Assembly: GCA_015179125.1 (NCBI GenBank) | Contig: WHVA01000065.1 | Span: forward strand, 62,001 to 126,000 | DNA: 64,000 bases | Direction of reading: 5' to 3' | Source of the DNA: Gautieria morchelliformis | Taxonomy: Eukaryota; Basidiomycota; Agaricomycetes; Gomphales; Gomphaceae | Shown: in pieces, positions 43,651 through 53,877 of the stretch | Position numbering within the stretch: position 1 is the first letter of the stretch | Layout of the letters: each line of letters opens with the position of its first letter | The notes under the pieces: generated by a model | Seen by the model: only the letters and a program-made list of their open reading frames with translations | What the model was told of the DNA's origin: nothing | Database searches by the model: none | Program-made: the position numbers and the translations under genes

Positions 43651-43690
43651 GTAAGATAGAAGTCATTTAAATGCAGCACCTTTATGTAAG
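43651..43690 (+). repeat. Orphan terminal repeat of the TA-target MITE family
   Basis: AGATAGAAGTCATTTAAATG followed by CAGCACCTTTATGTAAG matches the end of the MITE at 27058 with a few transitions. I found no partner end to the right, so this is a truncated copy. Confidence 0.65.
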
Positions 43691-44570
43691 AGGGTTGCTG
43701 GTAAGTACTGAGTGATGGCCCTGACTGTCATCAATTAGTATATATTATCTTGATGGCAGTGGGGAATTCCTAGAGTTTTCTCTTTGGATCTCCCTTCTGC
43801 TAGATGATGTCAGGGGATGCCCCCTTTTCTAGTTCCAACCCCACTCCCCATTCTGTTCCATTCCCAGAGGTGTTTCCTTTGGTTCCAATCATATCATCAC
43901 TTTTGCTCTGCTGCCGCACTTCCACTTTTGGAACAATGTTGGAAGTGAAGCAGCCTGCTTAGTATGTGGCACCCAGGGTTGGTGAGGTTTTGGGAAGGCC
44001 AGGGGAGGGCTGTCAGGGGACTACACTCTGTTTTCTGTTTGCCTTATATGATCTATATTTCCCCCTTGCTTCTCTCTGGTCCACTCAATCATCTGTTCTG
44101 ACCTTTCACATCATCCTCACTTCTTGTTATACATTGAGCAGTAGGTATTGTGGGTGCTAGTGGGTCTCAGTACTGCTATACAGCTACACTTGCTTAGTAA
44201 GGGTCTCCAGCCTTTTCTCATCTGGATTCCCCTTACTAGGTGAGCAGCGGTCTTGTGTAACTAGGCTGTAGTAGACTTATATGACTTCTGCATCCCCTTA
44301 CTAGATCCTGTGTGACATTCCACAGATAGGTAGGGTTTCCCTCACAAGGGCAGGCTTGCTGATGAGTACTGAGTGATGACCCTGACTGTTGTCAAGTAGG
44401 TGTATAGGTGTATACTATGAGCTTACTGGGAGTGGGGATTCTTAAACTTTTCTCTTTGGATTTCCCCTCTGGTGAGATTCCCACCATACTGTACATTCTC
44501 TCTGGTTAATGTATACTTTGGATTTCCCTTCTGCTCATTACTTCATGCCTCATAAGTTCTCCCAGCTAGC
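43687..44570 (+). repeat. Two degenerate Gy-E LTR-like copies
   Basis: Segments at 43691-43808 and 44347-44475 share, in order, GCTG.T.AGTACTGAGTGATG, CCCTGACTGT, a TATACTA/TATATTA block, GGGGA.TCTTA or similar and TTTTCTCTTTGGAT. The same family remnants flank the Gy-E scraps at 5499-5960. No coding sequence was seen between them. Confidence 0.5.
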
Positions 44571-45059
44571 CTGTGTGATTGTGTGATCTCCACAGTGTGC
44601 AAGGGCTACCCTTACATTATCTCTAGTGGGGGAGGGTGTCAATTGGTCCGACTTGCTTCCACTTACCGAGTTTATGCACAACAATGCTCCAAGTGCCACT
44701 ATAATAGTAGAACATGTGTATGTATCTGCTGGGAGTCATATTCAATTGTTTCACTACAAAGTGATGAAGTATCTCTACTTTCCCACATTGCCTTAAGGCA
44801 ATGTGTAATGTTGTTATACATATATCATGACAGTGGGCCATCCATGCAGACCCACTATATGGTTAGTGTATCAATTTATCAATTCCAATCTTACCTTTGC
44901 CTGTACACCATCACTACATGCCATGCTGATACTACATACCACATCTTGGTTGGGTTTAGCTTGTCCTTGTGACAATTGTCCTGTAAGACACTAGCAAATA
45001 TATCTCATGCAAACAAGGCTATAATGGTATGATAATTGATAAGCAATAGTATTGAATGC
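44571..45059. other. No recognisable feature
   Basis: One open frame (44583-44972, plus) has no domain I recognise. Nothing else seen. Confidence 0.35.
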
Positions 45060-46375
45060 CTCAGGTTATTCTCTAGTACAAATGGCTGCCGCCGCAGCCC
45101 TATCCATAACATTAGCACTTTGCATCATACCCAGCTTGTTTTTGGGCCTAAATATGACAAGTGTGTTTGCTGTACTAATCACAGTAGTCTGTAGAGTGAC
45201 ATCAACAAAATAACCCCCTGCAACCTTGTAATCCACATCAGGGGGAACAAAATGCTGTGTTTGCTACAAATTCCGTCGTAATCAGTGAAATTGGTCTAAA
45301 TTACACATGCTGCATAGTTTGATGCCAGGTAGGCTTCAGAGGGTGATCAGTCTGGTGTGAGGGGATGCCCCCTTTCCTATTTTCCTTTGTAGACACTGTT
45401 CGAGAGTGGGATCTGTCAGAGCATTGTCCCTCTTGCATCTCAAATCAGGCACTTCTGGTCCTTCAACAGGACTGAGTAGCTGGATGCATTGCAGCATGTT
45501 GGGGAGACCAGCCTGAATGCTAGGTCAGGGTAGTCCAGCACATCCTTTAAGGTAATGCATGTAGTCACCTTTCCATTAGGGATGCCTCCTCATGTTGCCT
45601 ATCCCTGTAGCCTTGAAGACAGTCTTATCCACAGCATTGATTGTGTGGCATAATTTCCTTGAAGGTAATGAAGCTACATATGACCTGATGTGCCGAGTTT
45701 TAGATGCTGGCTTCCCATCCCACCAGTGGACTCATTCCCTGTGTGAGCATGGTCCCAGCAAATGTCATCATGAAGGCAGATGCCTTGCCCTCTGCTGCAT
45801 TTGGTGATCCATCTCCTTGTTGTATTCTTCTTTCTTCTCTTTCTTTTTGGCTTTGAAGCAGCAGTCAGCCTTCCTTTTCCCACATTTCCAGCACTCCATG
45901 TCAGTCTTCGTGGCACTGGAGGTACCACTGTGTGCCTAGGGCCTCTCACAGCCTTTGCTGCAGCGAGGACATGACATTGTGATCACATTTATGAGGGGTG
46001 ATATGACTTTGGGAGTGAGCCAAGGATGACAGTGGTGAAATAATCAGTGGTGAGTGTGGTGTTCATCCCTGTGAGCTGTTCCTGCATCCTTGTGAGTATT
46101 TCTAGGCGCATGAGGATGTTCGATTCATCCTCACACTCCAACTCATACATCCAGCACTGCATGTCCACTTTAATGGTGGTCTCATGTTTTGTACACATGG
46201 CATCCCATACCTCCTTTGCTGTAGTGAGGTTTTGGATTTCAATGAGAATGCTATCCAGGATTGTAGTGAATATCTGGGCCTTTATCATCGCCTCACACTG
46301 ATTATAGTTGTCCCAGTGTTTTTCTGGAGTATCCAGCTCTGCCACTTCCTTATCCATTAGCACATGGCTGTTGGG
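45060..46375 (-). pseudogene. Copia gag and adjacent polyprotein relic
   Basis: The minus strand at 46363-45989 encodes LMDKEVAELDTPEKHWDNYN, then AKEVWDAMCTKHETTIK and LPKSYHPS, the Gag (UBN2-like) core of fungal copia elements. Further along come MECWKCGKRKADC, a half zinc knuckle with basic KKRKKEEYNK, and around 45200 VDYKVAGGYFVDV from the protease-to-integrase region. Stops are frequent. B2 inserted just upstream at 46407. It could be the front part of Copia-1 or Copia-2, or a third element. Confidence 0.7.
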
Positions 46376-46406
46376 GTAGGTGGGGATAGGAACTGAGCAG
46401 TCCTCT

Positions 46407-47065
46407 TGTTATGACCGTGCATTTCCTATTTCCGACCTTCAGTTCCGCACACATTCCGCCCCTCCGATGTTTCCGACATTCCACCCCTTGTTCTAGTCCC
46501 TTGTTCTTTCAACTCTATTACTCGGACCCACCTGACCCGCTTTATCGTTCATCATGATCATATATCCGGTCCACCTTGTAGTTCGTTGTCAGATATGTTT
46601 TCCGACCCCTTGTTCTTTTGCCATTGTTTTACCTTACCCTGAACCCCCCTTGTAGTCCCATTGTTCCCAATTAGTTAGTTCCCACGTATGTCTACCCAAC
46701 TTCCGCTCCCCCCGGAATTTGCTTAGTACTATCTCATTACATGTTGTCTCAGCTCTTTGTATAAAAGCCTCTCATGTATGTCTGTCATTCTGAAATCAGA
46801 TAATCACCTTTGATACTTGATTTCCTTTGCTCCATCTCCTGTTCTCAGCACAGCGAGTCTAGCAAGACCTCCATCTCTCCACCTCCCATCTTCCACCTTC
46901 CGCCTCAGTTCCGACTCAAGTTCCGACTAACTCTTAGTTCAAGACTTTCTGACTTCCGAACCATTTCCGAAATACTTAGGACGATAGTTCATTGGGGGCG
47001 CAACGTATAAGTTGAAGCCGCTGTCCTTTCCAGTTCTGACTTAGCGGAAATCTCGATACGTAACA
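46407..47065 (+). repeat. 5' LTR of B2
   Basis: 659 bp, TGTTATGACCG...GATACGTAACA. TATAAAA at 46760. The predicted transcript start region GAAATCAGATAAT (46792-46804) lies 32 nt downstream and is perfectly complementary to the PBS. Confidence 0.93.
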
Positions 47066-47067
47066 GT

Positions 47068-47080
47068 ATTATCTGATTTC
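47068..47080 (+). other. Self-priming primer-binding site of B2
   Basis: ATTATCTGATTTC is the exact reverse complement of 46792-46804 in the LTR, two bases away from the LTR end. This is the geometry expected if the 5' end of the element's own RNA folds back and primes minus-strand DNA, as shown for Tf1. Confidence 0.75.
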
Positions 47081-47098
47081 CACCCGATAACTATCACT

Positions 47099-48475
47099 AT
47101 GCCTCCTCGTACCACAGCTACTTCAGCTCGCACAGGAGCTGTCCAAGCTCTCTCTTATTTTGGCAACCTTAGATCCGCAGCACCAAGACATGTGGAACCC
47201 TCCAGCAGCTCTCGTGCCGACAATGAGCTTTCCGACGCTCTTCCGCAACGCTTTGAAGAAGTTCCCGATGATAATCCCGATGACAATCCCGACTACGACG
47301 GAAATTCGTTGAGCAGCAGTGGCGAACATACAGTAGCATCATTTCGATGCCCAGCACCACCTCCACCACCTCCACCAGGACCACCTCCTGGCGGCCCTCA
47401 TGGCGGCCCCCCAGGCTGTCCTCCACCTCCTATTCCCGCCAACCCAGTTCCACCCGCGCCAGTTACGGATCTTGCACAAGCTATCACCATGCTGGCCGGC
47501 CAACTACAGCGCCCAGCCCAAGCTCCACGCCCCAAGACAGAGGTCTGTGAACCGGATCAATTCAACAGTTCCGACCCCAAGAAGCTCCAGCATTTTTTGG
47601 TCCAGCTTCAACTCAACTTCCGTGATCATCCCGATGCCTTTCCTGACGACGAACGAAAGGTCAATTACTCCCTTTCCTACCTCCGAGGCACAGCTCTCGA
47701 CTATTTTGAACCCGCCCTCATGGATCTGTTCACTCTCATCGACTGGGCTGACGATTATCACAATTTCGTTTCCGAACTCCGCAGCAACTTCGGACCATTT
47801 GATATGGAAGCTGATGTGGAAAATGAACTCGATAAGCTTCGTATGAAAGACACTCATAAAATAGCTGAATACATCGTCACTTTCCAGCAGCTCGCTCCTC
47901 AAGTCCAATGGGGAGAAGCCTCACTCCGACACCAGTTCTACATGGGCCTGTCATCCCGGATCAAGGATGAAATTGCCCACGTTGGAAAACCCGCCACCCT
48001 CACCGACCTCCGCAACCTAGCCCAATCCATTGATTCACGCTACTGGGAAAGACATTCCGAGATTGCTAATGAAACCTCCGCCCAGAGCAAGAACGACAAG
48101 TCTTCCAACAAGAAGTCTGATAAAGACAAGAAGAAGACCAATTCCGGAAACAACAACAACAACAACAGTTCCGGCTCCAACTCTGGCAACCGGAACAACA
48201 CTTCCACACCACGCAACAACCAGGCCTCTGGTTCCAACACCAATGCCCAGAAAAGCACTCCGGACCTTTCTGACAAACTTGGGAAGGACGGAAAACTAAC
48301 CCCTGCAGAACGCCAGCGTCACATGGACAACAATCTTTGCCTCTTCTGTGGCAAAGGCGGTCACGTCGCTCGTGATTGCACCCAAGCCTCCGCTTCCGCT
48401 GCTAAGGCCAAGGGCCATGCAGCGAAGACGGAAGAGAAATCCCAAGCGACTCCCGCTACGGATGCAAAAAAATAG
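47099..48475 (+). CDS. Gag of B2, intact 458 codons
   Basis: Structural protein of the virus-like particle. The ATG is 34 nt after the LTR. Domains in order: an acidic Ser-rich N-terminus; a Pro/Gly-rich stretch at about residues 84-125; the retrotransposon Gag core at about 155-330 (FRDHPDAFPDDERKVNYSLS, LRGTALDYFEP, FVSELRSNFGPF, IAEYIVTFQQLA, SRYWERHSE); a low-complexity N/S/K region encoded by CAACAACAA runs; and a CX2CX4HX4C zinc knuckle CLFCGKGGHVARDC at about 413-426. It ends at TAG right after seven A residues. It is the only full-length gag in the window and could in principle package other Gy-B RNAs. Confidence 0.92.
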   Translation: MPPRTTATSARTGAVQALSYFGNLRSAAPRHVEPSSSSRADNELSDALPQRFEEVPDDNPDDNPDYDGNSLSSSGEHTVASFRCPAPPPPPPPGPPPGGPHGGPPGCPPPPIPANPVPPAPVTDLAQAITMLAGQLQRPAQAPRPKTEVCEPDQFNSSDPKKLQHFLVQLQLNFRDHPDAFPDDERKVNYSLSYLRGTALDYFEPALMDLFTLIDWADDYHNFVSELRSNFGPFDMEADVENELDKLRMKDTHKIAEYIVTFQQLAPQVQWGEASLRHQFYMGLSSRIKDEIAHVGKPATLTDLRNLAQSIDSRYWERHSEIANETSAQSKNDKSSNKKSDKDKKKTNSGNNNNNNSSGSNSGNRNNTSTPRNNQASGSNTNAQKSTPDLSDKLGKDGKLTPAERQRHMDNNLCLFCGKGGHVARDCTQASASAAKAKGHAAKTEEKSQATPATDAKK

Positions 48476-48512
48476 TCAGCAGTCCTCCAGCCTCCGCATG
48501 AGCTGAGGGCTG
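48466..48512 (+). promoter_or_regulatory. Gag-pol recoding signal candidate (B2)
   Basis: A seven-A run (48466-48472) in the phase A_AAA_AAA precedes TAG. After a 7-nt spacer comes a hairpin with stem CAGTCCTC/GAGGGCTG (48480-48487 with 48505-48512). Pol is in the -1 frame, but that frame meets TGA at 48499-48501 in the loop and is open only from 48502. A plain -1 shift therefore gives only a short extension; readthrough, bypassing or reinitiation must be considered. Confidence 0.6.
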
Positions 48513-48904
48513 TGTTGACCCCATTCATGTGACAAATGAGGTTAAACTCAACGCATCCGCTCTTTCATCCTCCGACTCCCTCTCAGTTCTGCTCACTTCT
48601 GACACAATTTCCGCACCCCCATTTACTGCATTGATCGACTCTGGTTCGACTCATTGTTTCCTCAATTCCGACTTTGTTTTGAAGCATAAGCTTCCAACCC
48701 GCAACATTCTGACAATTCCGCTCCGCCTTTTTGACGGGTCATCCAACACGGCAATCTCCCAAGTCATGGACCTGTCTATCCATTTCGCTACTGGGGACAA
48801 CCACGAAGTTACGTTTTACGTTACTCCGCTAGATGCTAGCTGTTCCGTTGTACTAGGACACAATTGGCTCACCCGATATAATCCATCGATTAACTGGGCA
48901 TTGG
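48502..48904 (+). pseudogene. B2 pol, part 1: protease
   Basis: Starts after the junction hairpin and includes FTALIDSGSTHCFLNSDFVL, the retropepsin active site with intact D-S-G. It continues DASCSVVLGHNWLTRYNPSI and is cut at 48905 by LTR-F inside the ATTGG target. In this part the frame has no stop, and the D-S-G-S is better preserved than in B1 (D-S-G-L). Confidence 0.9.
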
Positions 48905-49402
48905 TGTAGAGGACAGGAATTATAGGCAGTAGGTATGGACTTGTTGCTCAAAAGAATAGACTAGAAAACAATTCACTCTCTCAGTGAATTTAGTTGTCAC
49001 TGTAAATATATTATACACTACCTAGAAAACAATTCACTACAGAGGATTTCTAGGTTAATAAATCGAAAGAACACTAGACTAATTTACTTGCCTCTCTCAG
49101 TGAATTTAGTTGTCACTGAGAGAGGGGGAAATCTGTCTCACTGTGCATGTACTACTACCCGGCCCTTTAGCGCCCAAGAGCTCGCGCGTCGAAGTCATTT
49201 CAGACTCCGCTGGGTGCAGCCACTTGTGAAAATAGAAATAACAAGATGAAATGGAGAGGTAAGGAGTGACTGGAAAATTTCGAAAATAATCAGAGAAATG
49301 GGTGCATGGTACAAGAACAATGTGAGAAGAGATTGAAACACCATACAGCAAATCGAATATATTATGCTTGATTTTGGTGCAGGAGCATAAATGCACCCAA
49401 CA
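48905..49402 (+). repeat. Solo LTR-F, copy 2
   Basis: 498 bp, TGTAGAGGAC...GCACCCAACA, with target duplication ATTGG (48900-48904 and 49403-49407). Carries the same hairpin motif (CCTCTCTCAGTGA..TCACTGAGAGAGG) and its partial duplicate as copy 1. Confidence 0.9.
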
Positions 49403-49804
49403 ATTGGGTCAGATACAGTTCCGTACCCCAGATCAACTTCCGTCTATTCCGATGTCGTCTGCAAAGATGGCTCAGGCCTCTTCTGCAACTCCGCTCGTGG
49501 ACTCAGTTGCGCACTCTGGTCCTGCTTTAGCACCTCCGACCCTCGAAGCTCCTCAAATTGTGCTCGTCTCTGCCACCGCTTTCCGCGTATTGCAACGGCA
49601 AGAAGATATGACCATTTTCCAGCTTCACCTTTCCGATTTGGCTTCAGTCAAGGCGTGTTCTGCCTTGACTTCCGCTCCGGTCGACATGAGCTCAGTTCTG
49701 GAAGAATATCATGACTTCCCGGATGTGTTCAACAAGGCCAAAGCCGATAAACCCGCTGAACATCGACCTTATGATCTGAAGATAGATTTGGAAGAAGGAG
49801 CATC
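49403..49804 (+). pseudogene. B2 pol, part 2: linker before RT
   Basis: Continues the pol frame after LTR-F: QIQFRTPDQLPSI, TAFRVLQRQEDMTIFQLHLS and DFPDVFNKAKADKPAEHRPY, the region between protease and RT. It is cut at 49805 by LTR-G within the GCATC target. Confidence 0.9.
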
Positions 49805-50367
49805 TGTTACGATACGATCCGTCGTAAGGTTGACTGAGGTCGGGGACGAAACCCGAGTCAAGGTCCGAGGTTACAGGGCGAGGTTTGGATGGGGAAGTCG
49901 GAGAGGGACTTGGCTTCAGCTTATGTGCTGCGCCGACCCTACGCACGAGTCCCAACTTCGGAGGTAAACGAATAAGAGGCGAGGTTCTAGCTTAAGAGGC
50001 GAGGCGTAGAAACTAGCTAGGGATCGAAGGGACACGATAGTTGATTTTCAGACTGAGGAGTAGGAATGCATACAAGGGGGTTATATACGGACGAGGTGCA
50101 AGTCAGGGGCGAACAGATTAGTGGAGGTCAGGGCGAGGTCAGGAGACCGAGGTCAGGGCGAGGTAATATACGAATGATGCATGATGGAGCGGAATCAGTA
50201 ACTAAGGGGGATACGGGCATGGGATCAAGGTCGGATATGAGTTCAAGCTCGGGCTCGGGCTCGGGCGCGGATAAGTATCATATGTACTCGGGCACGGATA
50301 TCACAAGGCTTGGGGCTCGGAAGAAGGTTCTACCGGTAAGTAGCCGGCCAAAGGCCGGGTCCTTACA
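49805..50367. repeat. Solo LTR-G
   Basis: 563 bp, TGTTACGATACGATCC...GTCCTTACA, with target duplication GCATC (49800-49804 and 50368-50372). It contains a tandem GGGCTC/GGGCTCGGGC tract at about 50253. It resembles the probable Gy-D LTR in one end segment only. Minus orientation is likely but not proven. Confidence 0.88.
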
Positions 50368-50465
50368 GCATCTCCGCCCCTTGGATCAATCTACTCCCTT
50401 TCGCAAAGTGAACTCCAGACTCTCCGAGAGTTCGTCAATGAACACCTCAACATGGGCTTTATCTG
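50368..50465 (+). pseudogene. B2 pol, part 3: start of RT
   Basis: Encodes the frame matching PPLGLIYSLSQSELQTLREF of B1 up to the GFI block, then is cut by element C within the ATCTG target. Confidence 0.88.
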
Positions 50466-50679
50466 TGTAAATAACCTAGATACCATACATATATACTAGT
50501 TATTACATAATCCCAGTGGGCCCCTTAGGGACCCACTGTATAGTTTATGCGTGGGAACCGGTCAGTGGTTCCCATCGCATCTTACCCTTACACTGTCACT
50601 ACGTAGCATCAGAATACCACATATTGGTCAAGTTCTGTCGTACTCTTGTGACTTAAGGCTTAAGATAAACATCTTTACA
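50466..50679 (+). repeat. 5' LTR of C
   Basis: Contains two adjacent hairpins: CAGTGGGCCCC..AGGGACCCACTG at about 50511-50538 and GGGAACC..GGTTCCC at about 50552-50574. The inner flank starts CCTTTTTGAACTATCC; I cannot assign its primer. Confidence 0.93.
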
Positions 50680-50895
50680 CCTTTTTGAACTATCCTGTGG
50701 TTGATTTCCACGCAGCCAACCGATTGTGGATTTGAAGCAATCTTGAAAAAGATCGCTGCGTCGACGACTAAACATCATTGAGATCCTCCAGTAGACATTC
50801 TACTGTCGACTGCGAGCATGATGATTCCACACAGTCGAAGACAGACATGAGCGACGAGCTCGCAGTCCACACCACTGGCGCAGCCCAGCGACACG

Positions 50896-52860
50896 ATGGC
50901 TGATGCTACCCTGGACCAAGAATCCAGGACGCCAGAAGACGGAGAGATCGTAGATCTCACTGCCCTCATCCCCCCAATGGAAGACGAGGAAAACCCCGAC
51001 CATATCTTGTCGAGCGTGGTTGAGGAAGAGACAACGCCGGGCAACAAGCCGGCTCCGCCCCCCCAATCCCCTCTGCCCAGAGACAAAGGAAAGGGCAGAG
51101 AAGTCTCGCCGTTGTCAGACGGCAGAGCATCATTGTCGAGGCAGGCACAAAGCCACGACTCGAACCGCCGCTCATGAAGTAGAGCGACGACGATCGTCCC
51201 TGAAGGAGGACGACGACAAAAAAGGTGAGCCCCAGACGAGGGTCAGGGCTCGGAATACTCAAGCTCAAGTCGCAAGAGCTCGAGAGCTCACGCCATTGAC
51301 CACGAGATGGCAGAGGCCCTGAACAAGCAGGTGCAGGATGCGTTGCACCAGAGCACGCTCACGCGCCACAAGCACGATCAGCTAGCATCGCAGCTTGACA
51401 ACATTGCCTCCGCCATAATGGCAATCGGCAAGGAACTCCACCAGGCAGAGGAGATCAGGCTGCAGGCTGCAGCCACGCTGGAGAACATCCAGACGGCCCT
51501 CCGCCCACGCGGGGAACACAACACAACACGTCTGAGCTCGCAACAGTCCGCAGCTAATGCACGCGGTCATGATGCGGAAGACCCACGACAAAAGGAGCGG
51601 GACAAGCAGTGAATGCCGCCGCCAGCCGTCCCGGTCGAACAGGACGTGAGGTTCAGGAATGAACCTCAGGAGCAACCGGTTGCCCCAACGGACAGCCACA
51701 AGACGATCCAACAGATCGTCAGGGAACAGGTTGCCTCAGAGCCTGACTCTGAAACGACAACCGAGAGCCTAGAGCTCGAAGTCGTGCACTGGCAGCGTAA
51801 AGAGGCCGCAGCCGCACACCGCCATATGTGGGCCCTCGAGCTGCTAGCGAAGAATGCTGAGGAAGTGGTAGCCCAAAGCCGCACCACCCAGCAGCCCGAC
51901 GAGCAGCTCACGTGAGCCGTGCAGGACGCACGACAGGCGTGGGCAGCCTACAACAGCAGGCTGTGGATCGGCAACGTGGGACTGACCAGGGAAACCAGGC
52001 ACTGGACACCCCCGGACTCGAGAGCACAAAATGCTCCCGATCCCGAGCCCGATCCGGGCCCATGGCCCGTCAGGGCATACAACAGCCTGCCCCGCGCGAG
52101 CGATCCATGGCTCCAACGGAAGGCCAGGGAATCCCGGATCAGGCTGATGTCGTACTGCTGGAGCCGTATGATGGGATCACACGGATGATCCGCGTGGTGT
52201 CAGCAGACACCACGGACACAGACCCAGAGAAGTCTGTACTAGCAAAAGCTGGCGTAAAGCTGGCTCACCCCGAGCCATACGCCGGGAGATCTGACCTCGA
52301 AGAGTTTGAGATCTTCGTCGCAGCCATCTTAAGATGGCTAAAAATAAACTGCCTCCTAGGGCCAACCAGCCAGCATAGACATGCAGGTCAGCTATGTGGG
52401 CACTCACCTAACCGGCAAAGCCCAGGAATGGTTCCTTTGAAATGTAGAACGCTTCGATCGCCAGGTCCGCAGGTGGACTATGGAAACAGTGATGCAGGGC
52501 CTTCAAAAAGGTTCCTGCACACACTGACGTACCATCATGCATTGAATAAATTCGACGTGGTCATGCAGGGCATGAAGACCGTTCAGGAGATGCTGAACGA
52601 GCTCACGAAATATGCAGCACGTATGATATAGCCGCCAGACGATTACACGTTCTGGAGACAGTTCGTGTCAGTGCTGCATGAAACACTGCGCAACGAAGTC
52701 CTCAAAAAGGGCTATAACGCCGAGAGCAGCTCAATAGAGCAACTCTTCAAGATGGCCCAAATGATAGAGGAAGCATCCCAATACAATATGGGGATGCGCC
52801 GCACAGAGAGCGCAGCGGACGCCGCCCCCACGCCCAGCACAAGCCAGACGCCCGCCTGAG
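50896..52860 (+). pseudogene. gag of C, broken
   Basis: Starts MADATLDQESRTPEDGEIVD. Blocks follow in shifting frames: GRASLSRQAQSHDSNRRS then TGA; a coiled coil (ASQLDNIASAIMAIGKELH, MWALELLAKNAEEVVAQ); a Pro-rich spacer; VKLAHPEPYAGRSDLEEFEI; the capsid core (MQGLQKRFLHTLTYHH and EMLNELTKYAARMI); and ETLRNEVLKKGYNAESSSIE. Stops at about 51175, 51612, 51915 and 52629, plus shifts, exclude a full Gag. Copy A gives the same protein with other lesions, so the ancestral Gag can be inferred as about 650 residues, long for the group because of its coiled coil. Confidence 0.85.
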
Positions 52861-52917
52861 GCTAAACAGCCTCAAGCGTCAGGATCATCCCAGTGACCTG
52901 CCCCACCAGCGAAAGCG

Positions 52918-53844
52918 TTGGGCCGGCCTAACGATCGGCCCAACGGCAACCAAAGCAGGGCCACGTGCTTTGAATGCGGCCAACCTGGCCACAAGAAATC
53001 AGAGTGCCCCCGGCTTAGGTCCGATATCAGGACAGCAGCCGCGAGGCACAAAGAGGAGACTGAGGATCCGGAGACAGATCTCGGTCAAAATTCTCTCCAT
53101 CAAATTGATGAAGAGGGGGAGGGTGATCACCAACCCAACAACCCTCCAGAAAACGGAGATGCGCCTGCTGAAGAGTGGGATCCTCAGCCGTCCCAATATT
53201 ACGAATGGGATGAAGAGGCAGAGGACACCACCTACAGGTCCAGTGTGATCAGATTCCCGCCAGAAGACAAAGCCGCCACGAAAGTCATGGCGGCACGCAC
53301 GTCGGTCACTCCAGACAAGGCGGCTGAGCCGGTGTATCACCACCGAAGCAAGCACAGGACGTGGCCAACGCGCCCATGCAGTGAGAACCGTATCCTGTCG
53401 GGGTACTGGGAAATAAACAGCGTAAAAGCCCACTGCCTGCTAGATAGCAGCAGCAAAGGGGTACTGCTATCCCCTGAATTCACGCGAGCTACAGGGATGA
53501 AGACATTCTCCCTGGAGCAGCCAATCACGCTGCAGCTAGCATGCATAGGCAGCCGTTCCACGATCAACTATGGAATGAACATGACCATTAAATTTGGTCG
53601 TGAAACATACGTCGAATATTTCGATGTGGCGAACGTCGAATATTACGACGCGATCTTAGGGACACCATTCCTAAGGAGATTTGGCATAACCCTGGACTTC
53701 TCGAGCCCAGGGACGATCCGCAAGGGGAACGAAATAATCCCCACGGGCAAGGTCTTGTTCGACAACGATGGATCGACGAATGAGGACAAGGGGCCATGGG
53801 TGAGCAGGATCACCCGGGCGCCGAAGCCTAGCCTGGCTCATTGA
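52918..53844 (+). CDS. C: zinc knuckle and protease segment
   Basis: Open segment of 308 codons. CFECGQPGHKKSEC (CX2CX4HX4C) is near residue 18. An acidic linker follows (DEEGEGDHQPNNPPENGDAP), then the protease with LLDSSSKGVLLSPEF at about residues 175-189, the flap region and AILGTPFLRRFGITLDF. The active site is D-S-S instead of D-S-G (codon AGC at 53449). It ends at TGA 53844, ahead of the RT frame, so expression of RT would need recoding or the stop is a lesion. Confidence 0.82.
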   Translation: MGRPNDRPNGNQSRATCFECGQPGHKKSECPRLRSDIRTAAARHKEETEDPETDLGQNSLHQIDEEGEGDHQPNNPPENGDAPAEEWDPQPSQYYEWDEEAEDTTYRSSVIRFPPEDKAATKVMAARTSVTPDKAAEPVYHHRSKHRTWPTRPCSENRILSGYWEINSVKAHCLLDSSSKGVLLSPEFTRATGMKTFSLEQPITLQLACIGSRSTINYGMNMTIKFGRETYVEYFDVANVEYYDAILGTPFLRRFGITLDFSSPGTIRKGNEIIPTGKVLFDNDGSTNEDKGPWVSRITRAPKPSLAH

Positions 53845-53877
53845 AGCCAGGAGGACGGGTCGCAGAACGACTCATCC

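Noticed and set aside
48466-48501. Ordinary -1 frameshift giving Gag-Pol
   Set aside because: The -1 frame reaches TGA at 48499 only nine codons after the A-run, so a simple slip cannot produce a fusion. Kept as an open question in the findings.
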